A stretch of 64,000 nt of DNA from Candidatus Gastranaerophilales bacterium (GTDB lineage: Bacteria; Cyanobacteriota; Vampirovibrionia; Gastranaerophilales; Gastranaerophilaceae), in assembly GCA_944322615.1 (NCBI GenBank), contig CALUPH010000004.1, positions 78,829-142,828 on the forward strand. The letters run 5' to 3'. Every line of letters begins with the position of its first letter. The stretch's first letter is position 1. The translations under genes and the position numbers were made by a program. The notes under the pieces were generated by a model. That model worked only from the letters and a program-made list of their open reading frames with translations, made no database searches and had not been told where the DNA came from. Below are positions 34,001 to 43,411 of the stretch, in pieces.

Positions 34001-35284
34001 CTAAATACTTTCATCTTCAATTTCAAAGTCACTATAGTCAAAGTTTTCGTTTCCGTCTGACTGTTGTGCCACTGCTTGAGCCGGTGCATTTGGCCTTACA
34101 GGTCTTCTGGATGGTGGTGCAGGTCTTTTGGCTGCACTTGCCGGCATTGGTCTTGGTGCCGGTTTTTTTGCTTCAGGTGCTGCTGCAGTAGGAGCCGCAT
34201 TTTCTGTTTTGACTTCTTTTGCTTTTGCAGCTACGGGTTGTTTTGCCGCTTCTTCTTTTGTCTTCTTGACGTTATCTATTCTTACTCCATAGCGGTCATT
34301 TAATATTACAAGTTCGCCTGTCGCTACTATTTGATTTTCAACTCTTAATTTGATTTTGTTGTCATATACAGAACCAACATCAATAACAAGTCCTTCTGAA
34401 ATTTGTTTTAGTTCGCCCAATGTAAGTTTTACATTATCAAATTCCGCAATGACATCTACAAGAATTGAATCCCACATATTTTGAGGTTTTACATTTGTTT
34501 CTTCTTCCATCTCATTGTCTCCATTATTATCTATACTTATTATCAATGATGGATTAGGGTTTATTCTGAATTTGATTTCATTATTGTCCCATAATACCGA
34601 CATCTTATTAATATCACTGTTTTCCAGTACTATAATGTCCCCATCTTCAATTTCTTTAATATCATTTAATGCTAATTTTGTTGATCCGACACTTATTGTT
34701 AAAGCAACTATAGTTCCTTTAAAATCAGAAATGTCGAATCTTTCCGGAATTTTCTCGGGTTCGATTTTAGGCAGCATATACTCAGGGATTGTTAATATTA
34801 TCTTTCCTGTATGGTTGTTTTTAAATCTTACAAAGAAAGTAAAATTATAATCTTTTGCTGCTTCTGTTATTTTTCTGTTTACTTCTGTTTTGTTAAGATA
34901 ATCTTCAATATTTTTATATACAAAAACCGTAAATGATTTTATTAATCCGGCTTCTATTTCTGTAAGTTTTTTTAATTCAAATTTTGTTTCACTTGCACCT
35001 AATGAATTATCTAATAGTGAAGATACCAAGTTTGAAGAAACTCTCATCATAATTGATGATGTTTTATTTACTGGTAGTTTATTTACAAAATATTCATCTC
35101 CGTAGAAGAATATATTTTCTTTATAGGATATTCCCATAAATCTTAGTTTAAAATCTTTTTGGAAAAATTCATAAACAGATTTTTGTACTTTTGAATATAT
35201 ATTAGAGTAAAACCAAGAGTAATTTTCAGCCAAATTGCTCTTTAACTTTTTATCCTGATTGTTTTCTGTTTTTAAAACTGTCAT
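34001..35284 (-). CDS. FliM/FliN-like C-ring protein with two SpoA domains
   Basis: 427 residues. Residues ~20-165 have a FliM-middle-like pattern (VSSNLVSSLLDNSLG, then LTEIEAGLIKSF). Residues ~185-250 and ~268-340 are two SpoA (FliN/SctQ) domains, the second with the ILVDVIAEFDNVKLTLGELK opening typical of FliN. A Pro/Ala-rich low-complexity tail (~345-410) and an acidic end follow. Two SpoA domains in one chain recall SctQ of injectisomes as well as a FliM-FliN fusion. As first gene of the gate operon it would form the cytosolic sorting ring. Confidence 0.8.
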   Translation of the reverse strand: MTVLKTENNQDKKLKSNLAENYSWFYSNIYSKVQKSVYEFFQKDFKLRFMGISYKENIFFYGDEYFVNKLPVNKTSSIMMRVSSNLVSSLLDNSLGASETKFELKKLTEIEAGLIKSFTVFVYKNIEDYLNKTEVNRKITEAAKDYNFTFFVRFKNNHTGKIILTIPEYMLPKIEPEKIPERFDISDFKGTIVALTISVGSTKLALNDIKEIEDGDIIVLENSDINKMSVLWDNNEIKFRINPNPSLIISIDNNGDNEMEEETNVKPQNMWDSILVDVIAEFDNVKLTLGELKQISEGLVIDVGSVYDNKIKLRVENQIVATGELVILNDRYGVRIDNVKKTKEEAAKQPVAAKAKEVKTENAAPTAAAPEAKKPAPRPMPASAAKRPAPPSRRPVRPNAPAQAVAQQSDGNENFDYSDFEIEDESI

Positions 35285-35512
35285 TATTTACCCTAATCTT
35301 TATCCCTGTAAAATACGATATATTTTTTTATACAATGAGACATCATTTATATGTTGTATTTTTTACTGTTAAAAAATATCCCGAATTATATATATATTAA
35401 GGTTTTTAATAAAAAATTCAAATAATCTGCTTAAATCATTAATTTATATGATACGTAAATATTTAATTTTTCATATACTAAACAAATAAATATAGTAATG
35501 ATTTGGGGAATT

Positions 35513-36388
35513 ATGGTAAAAGCAAGTAATACGAAGAAAGTTAGAATTCAAGAGCAAAAGCCTGATTTAAGAATTGTTAAAGAGGTTAAGACAAAACCAT
35601 ATAGCGATATCGATTTAAATAATTGGAAAGACTATTCGCATATTAAAACAGATACTTGGTGGGAATTTGCTTCAAGAGATAAATCTAACGGCCATTCAAA
35701 CGAATATCATGGCAATTATATTCCGCAAATTGCTCAACAATTGTATGAAAGATTTACCAAAAAAGGAGATATTGTACTTGATATGTTCTTAGGTTCAGGA
35801 ACAAGTGCAATTGAAGCCTTACATATGGGTAGAAGATGTATTGGTGTTGAGTTAAAGCCTGAACAGGTGGATATTGTCAGCAATAAATTTTCGCCAAAAG
35901 AACTTGTAACTGACATAAATCTAATATGTTCAGATAGTGCAAATGAAGAAGTAAAAGAAAAAATTCAAGCAAGACTTGATGTAATGAGAAGAGATAAAGC
36001 TCAATTTTTGGTGCTTCATCCGCCATATGATGACATAATTAAGTTTTCAGATAAAAAAGAAGATCTATCTAATTGTGCAAATACAGAAGAATTTTATAAT
36101 CTGTTCAAAAAAGTAGCTCAAAATGGTTATGATATGCTTGAAAAAGGCAGATTTGCCGCTTTAATAATCGGTGATAAATATGCAAATGGCGAGATAGTTC
36201 CATTAGGGGCTGATTGCGCTAATAAAATGCGAGAAATAGGCTTTAAGATGAAAGCTGTTATTGTTAAAAATATGGAAGGTAACGAAAGAGCAAAAGGTAA
36301 AACTGCTAATTTATGGAGATATCGTGCATTAAATGGCGGTTTCTATATCTTTAAACATGAGTATATATATGTCTTCCAAAAAGTTTAG
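35513..36388 (+). CDS. DNA methyltransferase (N4/N6 type) with an HPPY catalytic motif
   Basis: A beta-class DNA amino-methyltransferase. The SAM motif (DMFLGSGTSAIEA) is near residues 90-102 and comes after an N-terminal DNA-contact region, and the catalytic motif is HPPY near residue 169, where D/N/S-PPY is normal. I take the start at the ATG at 35513 because TGGGGA lies 5 nt upstream. The frame 35498-35512 would add five residues. No restriction endonuclease is adjacent. It may be a solitary regulatory methylase, or a partner of the small protein encoded next, whose start overlaps its end. Confidence 0.8.
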   Translation: MVKASNTKKVRIQEQKPDLRIVKEVKTKPYSDIDLNNWKDYSHIKTDTWWEFASRDKSNGHSNEYHGNYIPQIAQQLYERFTKKGDIVLDMFLGSGTSAIEALHMGRRCIGVELKPEQVDIVSNKFSPKELVTDINLICSDSANEEVKEKIQARLDVMRRDKAQFLVLHPPYDDIIKFSDKKEDLSNCANTEEFYNLFKKVAQNGYDMLEKGRFAALIIGDKYANGEIVPLGADCANKMREIGFKMKAVIVKNMEGNERAKGKTANLWRYRALNGGFYIFKHEYIYVFQKV

Positions 36389-36554
36389 AAATATAAAAAA
36401 TCAAAATATATATGAATTAATTCGTGATGACGTTATTAATGCTACGAACTCAAATGACGGACAAGTTATGGTTCTTTATAAAAGTGAAAAATATCCTGAT
36501 AAAATTTTTGTTCGTGAAAAATCTGAATTCTACATTAAGTTTGAAGAAATTTAA
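36369..36554 (+). CDS. Small DUF1653-like protein, overlapping the DNA methyltransferase
   Basis: From the ATG at 36369 the 61-residue protein has a single small fold with the DUF1653 pattern: an N-terminal IYELI, a middle GQVMVLYKSEKYPDKIFVRE and a final EFYIKFEE (compare 'Y.v.......vvYk......lwvRp..mF.e'). It overlaps the methyltransferase by 20 nt, so the two are translated together. The domain family's function is unknown; the coupling suggests a helper of the methyltransferase. Confidence 0.55.
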   Translation: MSSKKFRNIKNQNIYELIRDDVINATNSNDGQVMVLYKSEKYPDKIFVREKSEFYIKFEEI

Positions 36555-37136
36555 TTACCATTTATGAACATATTCTTGTGGTTTATATGTTTCAATGTAG
36601 CTGAAAATATCGTTAACAGAGTTTGCTACATAGTATAAAGACTTCATTTCTTCTTTCGCAAATTTTTCTTTATAAACGATATCAAACATTTTAAGCATAT
36701 AATCGTAATATCCGTCCAGATTTAAAAATATAATAGGCTTACTATGATAACCCAGTTGTTTTGCTACAAGTATTTCAAATACTTCTTCGAAAGTTCCGAA
36801 TCCGCCCGGAGCACATATAAAGATATCTGCGTATTTTTCCATTGTAGCTTTTCTTTCACGCATATCTTTTGTAATCACAACTTTTGCCAAAGCAGGGTGT
36901 TTTAGTCCGAATGAAGCTATACGCTCGGGTATTACGCCTATAACTTCGGCACCGTTTTTTATTGCATTATTTGCGATAACGCCCATCATTCCTACGGTTG
37001 TTCCGCCATAGACCATGTTATATCCGTTTTGCCCGATTTTTTCTCCTAACTCCTTTGAACAAATATAAAATTTTTCATCTAAATTATTACTGGATGAACA
37101 ATATACACATATAGTTTTTTTATTGTCAGAAAACAT
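36555..37136 (-). CDS. LOG-family Rossmann protein (TIGR00730; nucleotide phosphoribohydrolase-like)
   Basis: About 193 residues with the LOG family motif PGGFGTFEEVFE and the N-terminal CVYCSSSN nucleotide fold. Characterised members cleave cytokinin ribosides or purine nucleotide monophosphates to the base and ribose phosphate. The ATG at 37136 has GAGGG 5 nt upstream, so I prefer it to the frame beginning at 37181. The gene converges with the DUF1653-like gene, stop to stop. Confidence 0.85.
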   Translation of the reverse strand: MFSDNKKTICVYCSSSNNLDEKFYICSKELGEKIGQNGYNMVYGGTTVGMMGVIANNAIKNGAEVIGVIPERIASFGLKHPALAKVVITKDMRERKATMEKYADIFICAPGGFGTFEEVFEILVAKQLGYHSKPIIFLNLDGYYDYMLKMFDIVYKEKFAKEEMKSLYYVANSVNDIFSYIETYKPQEYVHKW

Positions 37137-37235
37137 ATTACCCTCTTCTTTAAAGCTAATACTTGTATTATACTCATCCAAATATTTTCTGTCATTTTAT
37201 TAATAAAATTTGCTTTATTAATTCGTAATTAATTA

Positions 37236-37880
37236 CTATTTTTTTAAATGTTTAAAAGCTTTCACAACCACTTGCGTTCTATCTTCTACTCCAAGCTTTT
37301 GAATAATACTGCTAACGTGAACTTTAACAGTATTAACGCTTACATCTAATATTTTTGATATTTCGCCGTTATTTAATCCTTCGCATATATAGTCAAGCAC
37401 TTCTTTTTCTCTATCTGTAAGATTATAATCTTCGTCAAAATCATATGATTGTTTTTTTGATTCTGACGATAATGCATTCAGAACAAAATCTGAAATTTTA
37501 GGATCAAACCAAATAGCACCTTCAATTACAGATAATACTGTGTCTGCTAATCTATCCGGGTTTATGTCTTTTGAACAATAAGCGTTTGCACCTGCTTTTA
37601 TTGAATCTAATACTTCTTCTTCTGAATTATGTGAGGTTAATATAATTACTTTTATTTTGTTATTTATTGTTTTTATTTCTTTTGTTGCCTCAATACCGTT
37701 CATTGAAGGCAATCCTAAATCCATTATTACAGCATCAATATTATGATTTTTTATCATATTAATTGCTTCTTCTCCTGTTGAAGCTTCATAAATTTCATTT
37801 ATAAAATTTTTAGATTCAAATGCTGTCTTCAATCCAAATCTTATTAATGCATGGTCTTCTACAATTAATACGTTATACAT
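37236..37880 (-). CDS. NarL/FixJ-type response regulator
   Basis: 214 residues: a receiver domain with acidic pocket (VEDH), phosphoacceptor D54 (VIMDLGLPSM) and the conserved Thr/Lys (ILTSHN, CSKD), a short linker, then a LuxR-type HTH (LTDREKEVLDYICEGLNNGEIS) at the C-terminus. It activates or represses genes after phosphorylation. It follows the TPR-GAF-HD-GYP gene by 12 nt, so the two likely share a transcript. No histidine kinase is nearby. Confidence 0.93.
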   Translation of the reverse strand: MYNVLIVEDHALIRFGLKTAFESKNFINEIYEASTGEEAINMIKNHNIDAVIMDLGLPSMNGIEATKEIKTINNKIKVIILTSHNSEEEVLDSIKAGANAYCSKDINPDRLADTVLSVIEGAIWFDPKISDFVLNALSSESKKQSYDFDEDYNLTDREKEVLDYICEGLNNGEISKILDVSVNTVKVHVSSIIQKLGVEDRTQVVVKAFKHLKK

Positions 37881-37892
37881 AAATATGAATCC

Positions 37893-39827
37893 TTATAATA
37901 CAATATCTGAATTCTGTCTAATGTAATATGAGTTAAAAATATCAATAATCTTCTTTTCTTTATGATTTAGAGACTCTTTTTTTAGTATATTTGCAAATTG
38001 ATTTAAATTAATTGAAGAAAGAATTTTTCTGTCATTTTCTTTTAGTATCATTTTATATTCACTTATAAGAACATCTGTTATTAAGTCACATTGAATACTT
38101 AAAAAAGCATCAATAATTTTGCCGTCGAAATGTTTGTTCTTACCTTCTATCATAATATCTAAAGCATCTGTCATAGGCATTCTGTCACGATAATGACGAA
38201 CTGATGTAATAGCATCGAAAACATCACTAACAGCAAGAATTCTTCCTCCAAACGGAATTTCTTCACCTTTTAACCCTCTAAAATAGCCGGTTCCATCGTA
38301 TTTTTCGTGGTGAGATGCAGCAATTTCTGCTATCTCGGAAAATGAAGAATTCATATTTGTTTTACGTAAAATATCATATGTTATTTTTACGTGTTCTTTT
38401 ATATGTTCATATTCTTCTTTTGTTAATGCACCTTTTTTTTGCAAAACGGCATCTTTTATTCCTATTTTCCCTATATCGTGCAGCATTGCCGCTTTTGATA
38501 TAATTTCTGTTACATCTTTATTCAAACCAATTTGTTTAGCAATTAATTCTGAATATAGTTTAACTCTGTTTGAATGACCTAATGTAATCTTGTCACGAGC
38601 ATCAATTGAAGCTGCCAATGTATCAATAAAACCTGCAAATAATTTTTGCTGCTCTTCAAGCATTTTTTGCTGAATACTGAAAAGAAGATTGTTCTCAATT
38701 GCTATACCGGCATTTGTTCCGATGGCTAAAAGTATATCTTCATCTGCATCTGTAAAATCACCATCTTTTTTATTTAACACCTGAAAAACGCCGATTATTT
38801 CAAATTTGATGTTTCTCATTGGCATACATAATAAATTGTATGTTTTATATCCTGTATGCTTATCAATTTCTTTGTTAAAACGGCTGTCATTATATGCATC
38901 TTTTATTTTTATTGTCTCACCTGTTTTGACAACATATCCGGCAAAACCTTTATCGGCTGAAAATCGTATTTCTTCACTTTCCATTCCAAGGGCAACTTTT
39001 GACCATAATTCATTTTTATCTTTGTCATATAGGAAAACAGTACATCTATCCGCATTAAGAACAAGTCTGGTTTGTTCTGCTATTGTGATTAAAAGTTTAT
39101 CCAAATTGGCTTCTGCATTTACCGTTCTTGCAATTTTTGATAATGCTAACAGGAGTGTAGTATTTTGTTCTGAATCTTTATTTTTTATTTCTTTTGATTT
39201 GAACGAAGTGTCTATGCCTGAATTTGTATTTATAAAATTTTCTGATATTTCGTTTAATCTGGCATAAAGATTCTTATACCCAAAAGAATGAGCAAGATGT
39301 ATTGCTTTTTCCAGATAATCGTATGCCATTTTTGTATTTTGTAATCTGATATATGTTAATGCTAATAATTCATATGCTTTAACTTTTAACATAGGGAATT
39401 CATCTATTGAGTCAGATGAATACGTTAAATAAAAAAGAGCTTCATTAAATTTATTCTCGATGAAATATATTTGTCCGAAAGCAAATTTATTAATAGCCAA
39501 AATGTTTTTTTTATTTGTACTTTCAGCTAAAAATTTTGAATCTTCAAGTAATAATAAAGATTTATAATAACCTTCTTCTTTATTTATATATTTGATTAGT
39601 CCCATTAAAGACAAGCAGACAGATACTTTTGCTATATCTTTATGAGCTAAAAATATTTTATGAGCTATTGATAAATTTTCAACAGCAGTTTTATAATTTT
39701 CTGCAACATAAGATTCAATTGCCTCTTTCAATAAGCAATCTGCATTTTCTATCGTTTCACTAAACAAACTACCATTATGCTTTTGGGGCATATACATCCT
39801 TAACAAACTTCTTGTTTCATTATACAA
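37893..39827 (-). CDS. TPR-GAF-HD-GYP protein (likely c-di-GMP phosphodiesterase)
   Basis: 644 residues. TPR-like helical repeats (~30-200) precede a GAF sensor (~225-385) and an HD-GYP domain (~395-580) with the full HDIGK site (450-454), HHE (506-508) and GYF in place of GYP (514-516). HD-GYP enzymes hydrolyse c-di-GMP to pGpG or GMP. Unlike the protein at 27790, the metal ligands are complete, so it should be active. The start opens MYNETRSLLRM. It is the first gene of a pair with the response regulator at 37236, which may be its output. Confidence 0.88.
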   Translation of the reverse strand: MYNETRSLLRMYMPQKHNGSLFSETIENADCLLKEAIESYVAENYKTAVENLSIAHKIFLAHKDIAKVSVCLSLMGLIKYINKEEGYYKSLLLLEDSKFLAESTNKKNILAINKFAFGQIYFIENKFNEALFYLTYSSDSIDEFPMLKVKAYELLALTYIRLQNTKMAYDYLEKAIHLAHSFGYKNLYARLNEISENFINTNSGIDTSFKSKEIKNKDSEQNTTLLLALSKIARTVNAEANLDKLLITIAEQTRLVLNADRCTVFLYDKDKNELWSKVALGMESEEIRFSADKGFAGYVVKTGETIKIKDAYNDSRFNKEIDKHTGYKTYNLLCMPMRNIKFEIIGVFQVLNKKDGDFTDADEDILLAIGTNAGIAIENNLLFSIQQKMLEEQQKLFAGFIDTLAASIDARDKITLGHSNRVKLYSELIAKQIGLNKDVTEIISKAAMLHDIGKIGIKDAVLQKKGALTKEEYEHIKEHVKITYDILRKTNMNSSFSEIAEIAASHHEKYDGTGYFRGLKGEEIPFGGRILAVSDVFDAITSVRHYRDRMPMTDALDIMIEGKNKHFDGKIIDAFLSIQCDLITDVLISEYKMILKENDRKILSSINLNQFANILKKESLNHKEKKIIDIFNSYYIRQNSDIVL

Positions 39828-39864
39828 TATATTTTATAGATTTTATACAAGAGATTAAAAAAAT

Positions 39865-40557
39865 ATGAAAAAAGTTAGTATTATTATTCCCGTTTTTAAT
39901 GAAAAAAACACAATTAAATTACTTTTAGAAAAAGTACAAAATGCAAATTTTTCCGGTTTGGAAAAAGAAATAATAATGGTAGATGATTGTTCCACAGATG
40001 GAACAACAGAAATCTTAAAAGAATTAAGCAAGCAATATAAAGTATTCTTCCATGAAAAAAACCAGGGAAAAGGAGCTGCAATAAGAACAGCAATTAAAGA
40101 AGCTACAGGTGATTTTGTGGTAATCCAAGATGCAGATTTGGAATATTTACCTGATGATTATGATAAACTTTTGCCTTTTTTAATAAATGATGAGGCTGAT
40201 GTTGTCTATGGTTCAAGATTTAAGAATCAAGAAAATTCAAAAAATTTTATATTAAAAAATAAAATCGCAAATAAGTTCCTGACACTGTTAACAAATATAT
40301 TATACGGAGCTGAAATAACAGATATGGAAACTTGTTATAAAGCATTCAAACGAGAGTTAATTCAAAGTATTACAATAAAATCAAATCGTTTTGATTTTGA
40401 GCCTGAAATAACTGCTAAAATTATGAAAAGGAAGGCAAGATTAAAAGAAGTTCCAATTTCTTATTTTGGCAGAGGACACGATGAAGGTAAGAAAATAAAC
40501 TGGAAGGATGGTATTCACGCCATTCTGACTTTAATAAAATTTCGTTTTATTGATTAG
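39865..40557 (+). CDS. Family 2 glycosyltransferase (dolichol-phosphate mannose synthase-like)
   Basis: A 230-residue GT-A enzyme of the DPM1/GtrB type without membrane helices. The NTP pocket (IIPVFNEKNTI), VDDCSTDGT and the QDADLEY motif (D-x-D) are clear, as is the FEPEITAKI block. Such enzymes load a sugar onto a polyprenyl phosphate carrier in the inner leaflet. The partner flippase or transferase is not next to it, but may be the split GT-C-like protein at 17.4-18.9 kb. Confidence 0.9.
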   Translation: MKKVSIIIPVFNEKNTIKLLLEKVQNANFSGLEKEIIMVDDCSTDGTTEILKELSKQYKVFFHEKNQGKGAAIRTAIKEATGDFVVIQDADLEYLPDDYDKLLPFLINDEADVVYGSRFKNQENSKNFILKNKIANKFLTLLTNILYGAEITDMETCYKAFKRELIQSITIKSNRFDFEPEITAKIMKRKARLKEVPISYFGRGHDEGKKINWKDGIHAILTLIKFRFID

Positions 40558-40630
40558 TAAATGTAAAAAAAAATTAGCAATTCTCTAAACAAAAGCAACA
40601 AAAAAATTCAGGAGATTTAAAATAATTGCT

Positions 40631-41167
40631 ATGCGAGTAGGAATGCCTAAAGTTAATCAATATATTGCAACTTCAGTAGAAAAATTTTCTCAAAAAGGCG
40701 GAGAAAAAGTTTCTAACTATGTTAATGCGGCAGGGAAGGCTATTATTGCACCTCTTGTTATTATGCATAATCCGTTTACTAAAGAAAATGAAGATAACAG
40801 GAAATGGGCGGCAGTAAAACAGCCTGTTGAAGCGGTTATAACAATTGCCATGCAGTTAGCAAGTTTAGCGCTTTTATATAAAGGAGTTGATTCCTTAATA
40901 AAAAAAGGAAAAATAAATTTCAAATATGTTGAAAACGCTACTAAAGATATATCTAAAATACCAAAAAAAATTTTAGAAGCTTGTAATAATGATTATGATA
41001 AAGCAATAACAATGTATCGAGAACAGTATAATGAAATATTTAAAGATAGAGTTGGTGCAGTTGTTTCATCTATAGCATATTTGCCTGTGCTTGCTTTATC
41101 AAATAAAGTTTATCCTAAGATAGCTCAGAAGTTGGTAAATAAAAATGAAAACAAATCTTCTAAATAG
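40631..41167 (+). CDS. Lineage-specific membrane-associated protein (member 1 of a tandem pair)
   Basis: 178 residues with two hydrophobic stretches (~78-96 and ~143-158) in an otherwise polar, basic protein. The motif around NRKWAAVKQPVEAVITIAMQ (with a helix after a basic-aromatic step) also occurs, changed, in the next gene, where PEEQRPFVASMDLMSGVVTAAMQ is seen. I recognise the style from Gastranaerophilales-like genomes but know no function. The next gene overlaps it by 23 nt. Confidence 0.5.
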   Translation: MRVGMPKVNQYIATSVEKFSQKGGEKVSNYVNAAGKAIIAPLVIMHNPFTKENEDNRKWAAVKQPVEAVITIAMQLASLALLYKGVDSLIKKGKINFKYVENATKDISKIPKKILEACNNDYDKAITMYREQYNEIFKDRVGAVVSSIAYLPVLALSNKVYPKIAQKLVNKNENKSSK

Positions 41168-41690
41168 AATTACCAATTCTGAATTGGTAAATAAACATAT
41201 TAATAAAGCAATAAAAGACGATACTTTTGCGGCTAAAACTTTGGTAACTTTAAATGTTGCAAAAGACGTATTTGCTTATGGTGCAAGATTTGCTACTACA
41301 ATGCAGAATAAAGAAATACCTGAAGAACAACGTCCTTTTGTTGCTTCAATGGATTTGATGTCAGGTGTTGTCACTGCAGCAATGCAGATTGGGGTTGGTT
41401 ATAGTTTGGCAAACCCTAAAATACAAAATAAGATATGGGATAAGTTTTTCCAAAATTGTAAATTTGATAATATAGTGGCTGCAAAAAAAGGATTTAGTCA
41501 GATTCTGGCTTTAATTGGTTCTACAATACTTGCTGAAAGGATTTTAGTTCCATTAATAGCAACTCCTGCCGCTGAAAAATTTGAAAAAAAGTTTTTTCAT
41601 CATAATACTAAAACAGAACAGCAACGTTCATTAAGTCAAATTACATTTGCAGATTTTGAAAAAGATATAGCAAATGGTATTGATGCCTAA
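41145..41690 (+). CDS. Lineage-specific membrane-associated protein (member 2 of a tandem pair)
   Basis: 181 residues, related in layout to the gene before it: a polar N-terminus, a hydrophobic helix after a basic 'RPF' step (SGVVTAAMQIGVGYSL), and a second hydrophobic helix (ILALIGSTILAERILVPLIA). The 23-nt overlap with member 1 is long, and the start inside the preceding gene suggests coupled translation. Function unknown. Confidence 0.5.
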   Translation: MKTNLLNRITNSELVNKHINKAIKDDTFAAKTLVTLNVAKDVFAYGARFATTMQNKEIPEEQRPFVASMDLMSGVVTAAMQIGVGYSLANPKIQNKIWDKFFQNCKFDNIVAAKKGFSQILALIGSTILAERILVPLIATPAAEKFEKKFFHHNTKTEQQRSLSQITFADFEKDIANGIDA

Positions 41691-41701
41691 ATATATAATT
41701 T

Positions 41702-43306
41702 TTAATCTTTGTTTAAACTTGATTTTGCTTTTTCTATAGCTTCAATTTCAGAGAAGAAAATGCAATCTTCTCCTATTTGTGAAATGATATTATGTTCTTT
41801 CAATTGTTTTAATACATCTTGATTATCAATTACCATAAAGATTTTTATATCTTGTGATTGAAGTCTTATTATAATGTCTTCAAGCGCAAATATAGCAGAG
41901 ATATCCAAAAGTGCTCCTGATGAATAGTCTAAAATTAAGTACTTAGTACCCCATAATTCCTCAAATTGTGAAACTAATTGAGTAGCTGAACCAAAGAAAA
42001 ATTGACCGTCTATATGAACAATACGGATTTTATGCTTATAGGTTTTATCAATATTTTTTTCCAGTTCGATGATCTTTTCATCTTGCAATGTTTTATGGAC
42101 AAGTTTTGTATTATCCGCCATTTTCTTTGCATATAAGACAGCTGCACCTGTTATACCTGCGCCTACTGCAACAATCAAATTATAGAATACAGTAAGAATG
42201 AATACTAGCCACAATACATACAAATCATCTTTAGGCGCATATCTTAATACTTTCAATAATTTCACATCAATTATGTCATAGCCTATTTTAATTAATATTG
42301 CCGCCAAAACAGGTAATGGAATTTCTGCAACAAAACCTGATAATTTAAATAAAAGAATAATTAATATGATAGGACTGATTATTGCAGAAATTTTTGTAGT
42401 TGCACCTGAATTAATTGCGGCAACTGTTCTCATTGTAGCAGCTGATCCTGGCAAAGAACCCGTCATAGCGCAAAACATATTCCCTACACCTTGACCTATC
42501 AGCATTCTTTTTAGTGATGTTTTGTTTTTTGTTAAAGAATCCGAAACTAAAACGGTTAGTAAACTTTCTGCAGAAAAAACTATTGCAAAGATTATTGCAT
42601 AGTGCATATATGTAATAATATCGTGAAGATTATATTCTGGAATACTCAAACTTGGTAAAGAAACTGAAATGTGAGATATTTTTTCTACATTAAGCCCAAG
42701 TTTTATAGATATAAATGTTCCTATTACAAGTGCAATTGCTTGAGATGGAATTATTTTATTAAACTTTTTAGGGACAGCAAATACAATTAAAAGAGTTAAT
42801 AATCCTAAGCAAAAGGCATCATAATTTATAGAATTAATATTTTTGAATAAAGCTGAAATGCTTGTAATAGTATTAGACATAATAGGACAGCCTATTAATG
42901 GGTTTAGTTGCATAATTATAATAATTATTCCTATGCCATTCAAAAAACCGGAAATAACAGGATACGGAATATATTTAATTACAGAAGGAAAAGCTGTAAG
43001 AGAAAGCAGAACTTGAATAACGCCTGCCAGTAATATAATCATAAGTACAGATGGAATATCAAAGTTTAAAGCGTGCATAACAGAAGCTACAACTATTGCT
43101 ACAGGACCGGTTATCCCTGATATTAAAGGTGCTCTTCCTCCGATTATTGCAGAGATAAAACATAAAATAATTGCGCCCCATAACCCTGCTAAAGCACCGA
43201 CTCCTGTGGCTACACCGAATGCTAATGCCTGTGGCAATGCAATAATAGAAGCATTCAAACCACCTAAAAAGTCTCCAAATAAAACTTTTAAATTATTTAT
43301 TTTCAT
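41702..43306 (-). CDS. SulP family anion transporter with a STAS domain
   Basis: 534 residues: a ~12-14-helix SLC26/SulP core with the signature opening (PQALAFGVATGVGALAGLWGA split over two stretches) and a C-terminal cytosolic STAS domain (~435-525, HIDGQFFFGSATQLVS and LDYSSGALLDISAI). Members carry sulfate, bicarbonate or other anions. The substrate is unknown. It converges with the lineage-specific pair, and its start lies 105 bp from the divergent XRE gene, which could control it. Confidence 0.9.
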   Translation of the reverse strand: MKINNLKVLFGDFLGGLNASIIALPQALAFGVATGVGALAGLWGAIILCFISAIIGGRAPLISGITGPVAIVVASVMHALNFDIPSVLMIILLAGVIQVLLSLTAFPSVIKYIPYPVISGFLNGIGIIIIIMQLNPLIGCPIMSNTITSISALFKNINSINYDAFCLGLLTLLIVFAVPKKFNKIIPSQAIALVIGTFISIKLGLNVEKISHISVSLPSLSIPEYNLHDIITYMHYAIIFAIVFSAESLLTVLVSDSLTKNKTSLKRMLIGQGVGNMFCAMTGSLPGSAATMRTVAAINSGATTKISAIISPIILIILLFKLSGFVAEIPLPVLAAILIKIGYDIIDVKLLKVLRYAPKDDLYVLWLVFILTVFYNLIVAVGAGITGAAVLYAKKMADNTKLVHKTLQDEKIIELEKNIDKTYKHKIRIVHIDGQFFFGSATQLVSQFEELWGTKYLILDYSSGALLDISAIFALEDIIIRLQSQDIKIFMVIDNQDVLKQLKEHNIISQIGEDCIFFSEIEAIEKAKSSLNKD

Positions 43307-43411
43307 AAAAAAATATTAGCACAAGAAGTTATTTCAAAAAAGATTCGTTTTTTTAGAATTAAAATAATACTGATTTTTGTTCCCCGATGGGCTACATACA
43401 ATTATTAACCT

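Noticed and set aside
34064..34303. A Cys/Phe-rich plus-strand frame opposite the FliM/N-like gene.
   Set aside because: It is the complement of the Pro/Ala/Lys-rich tail; the Cys and Phe codons are what that tail gives in the opposite strand.
35513..39827. A restriction-modification or defence island around the DNA methyltransferase.
   Set aside because: The neighbours are a LOG-family enzyme and signalling genes; no nuclease or specificity subunit is near. The helicase-nuclease fusion lies ~19 kb away.
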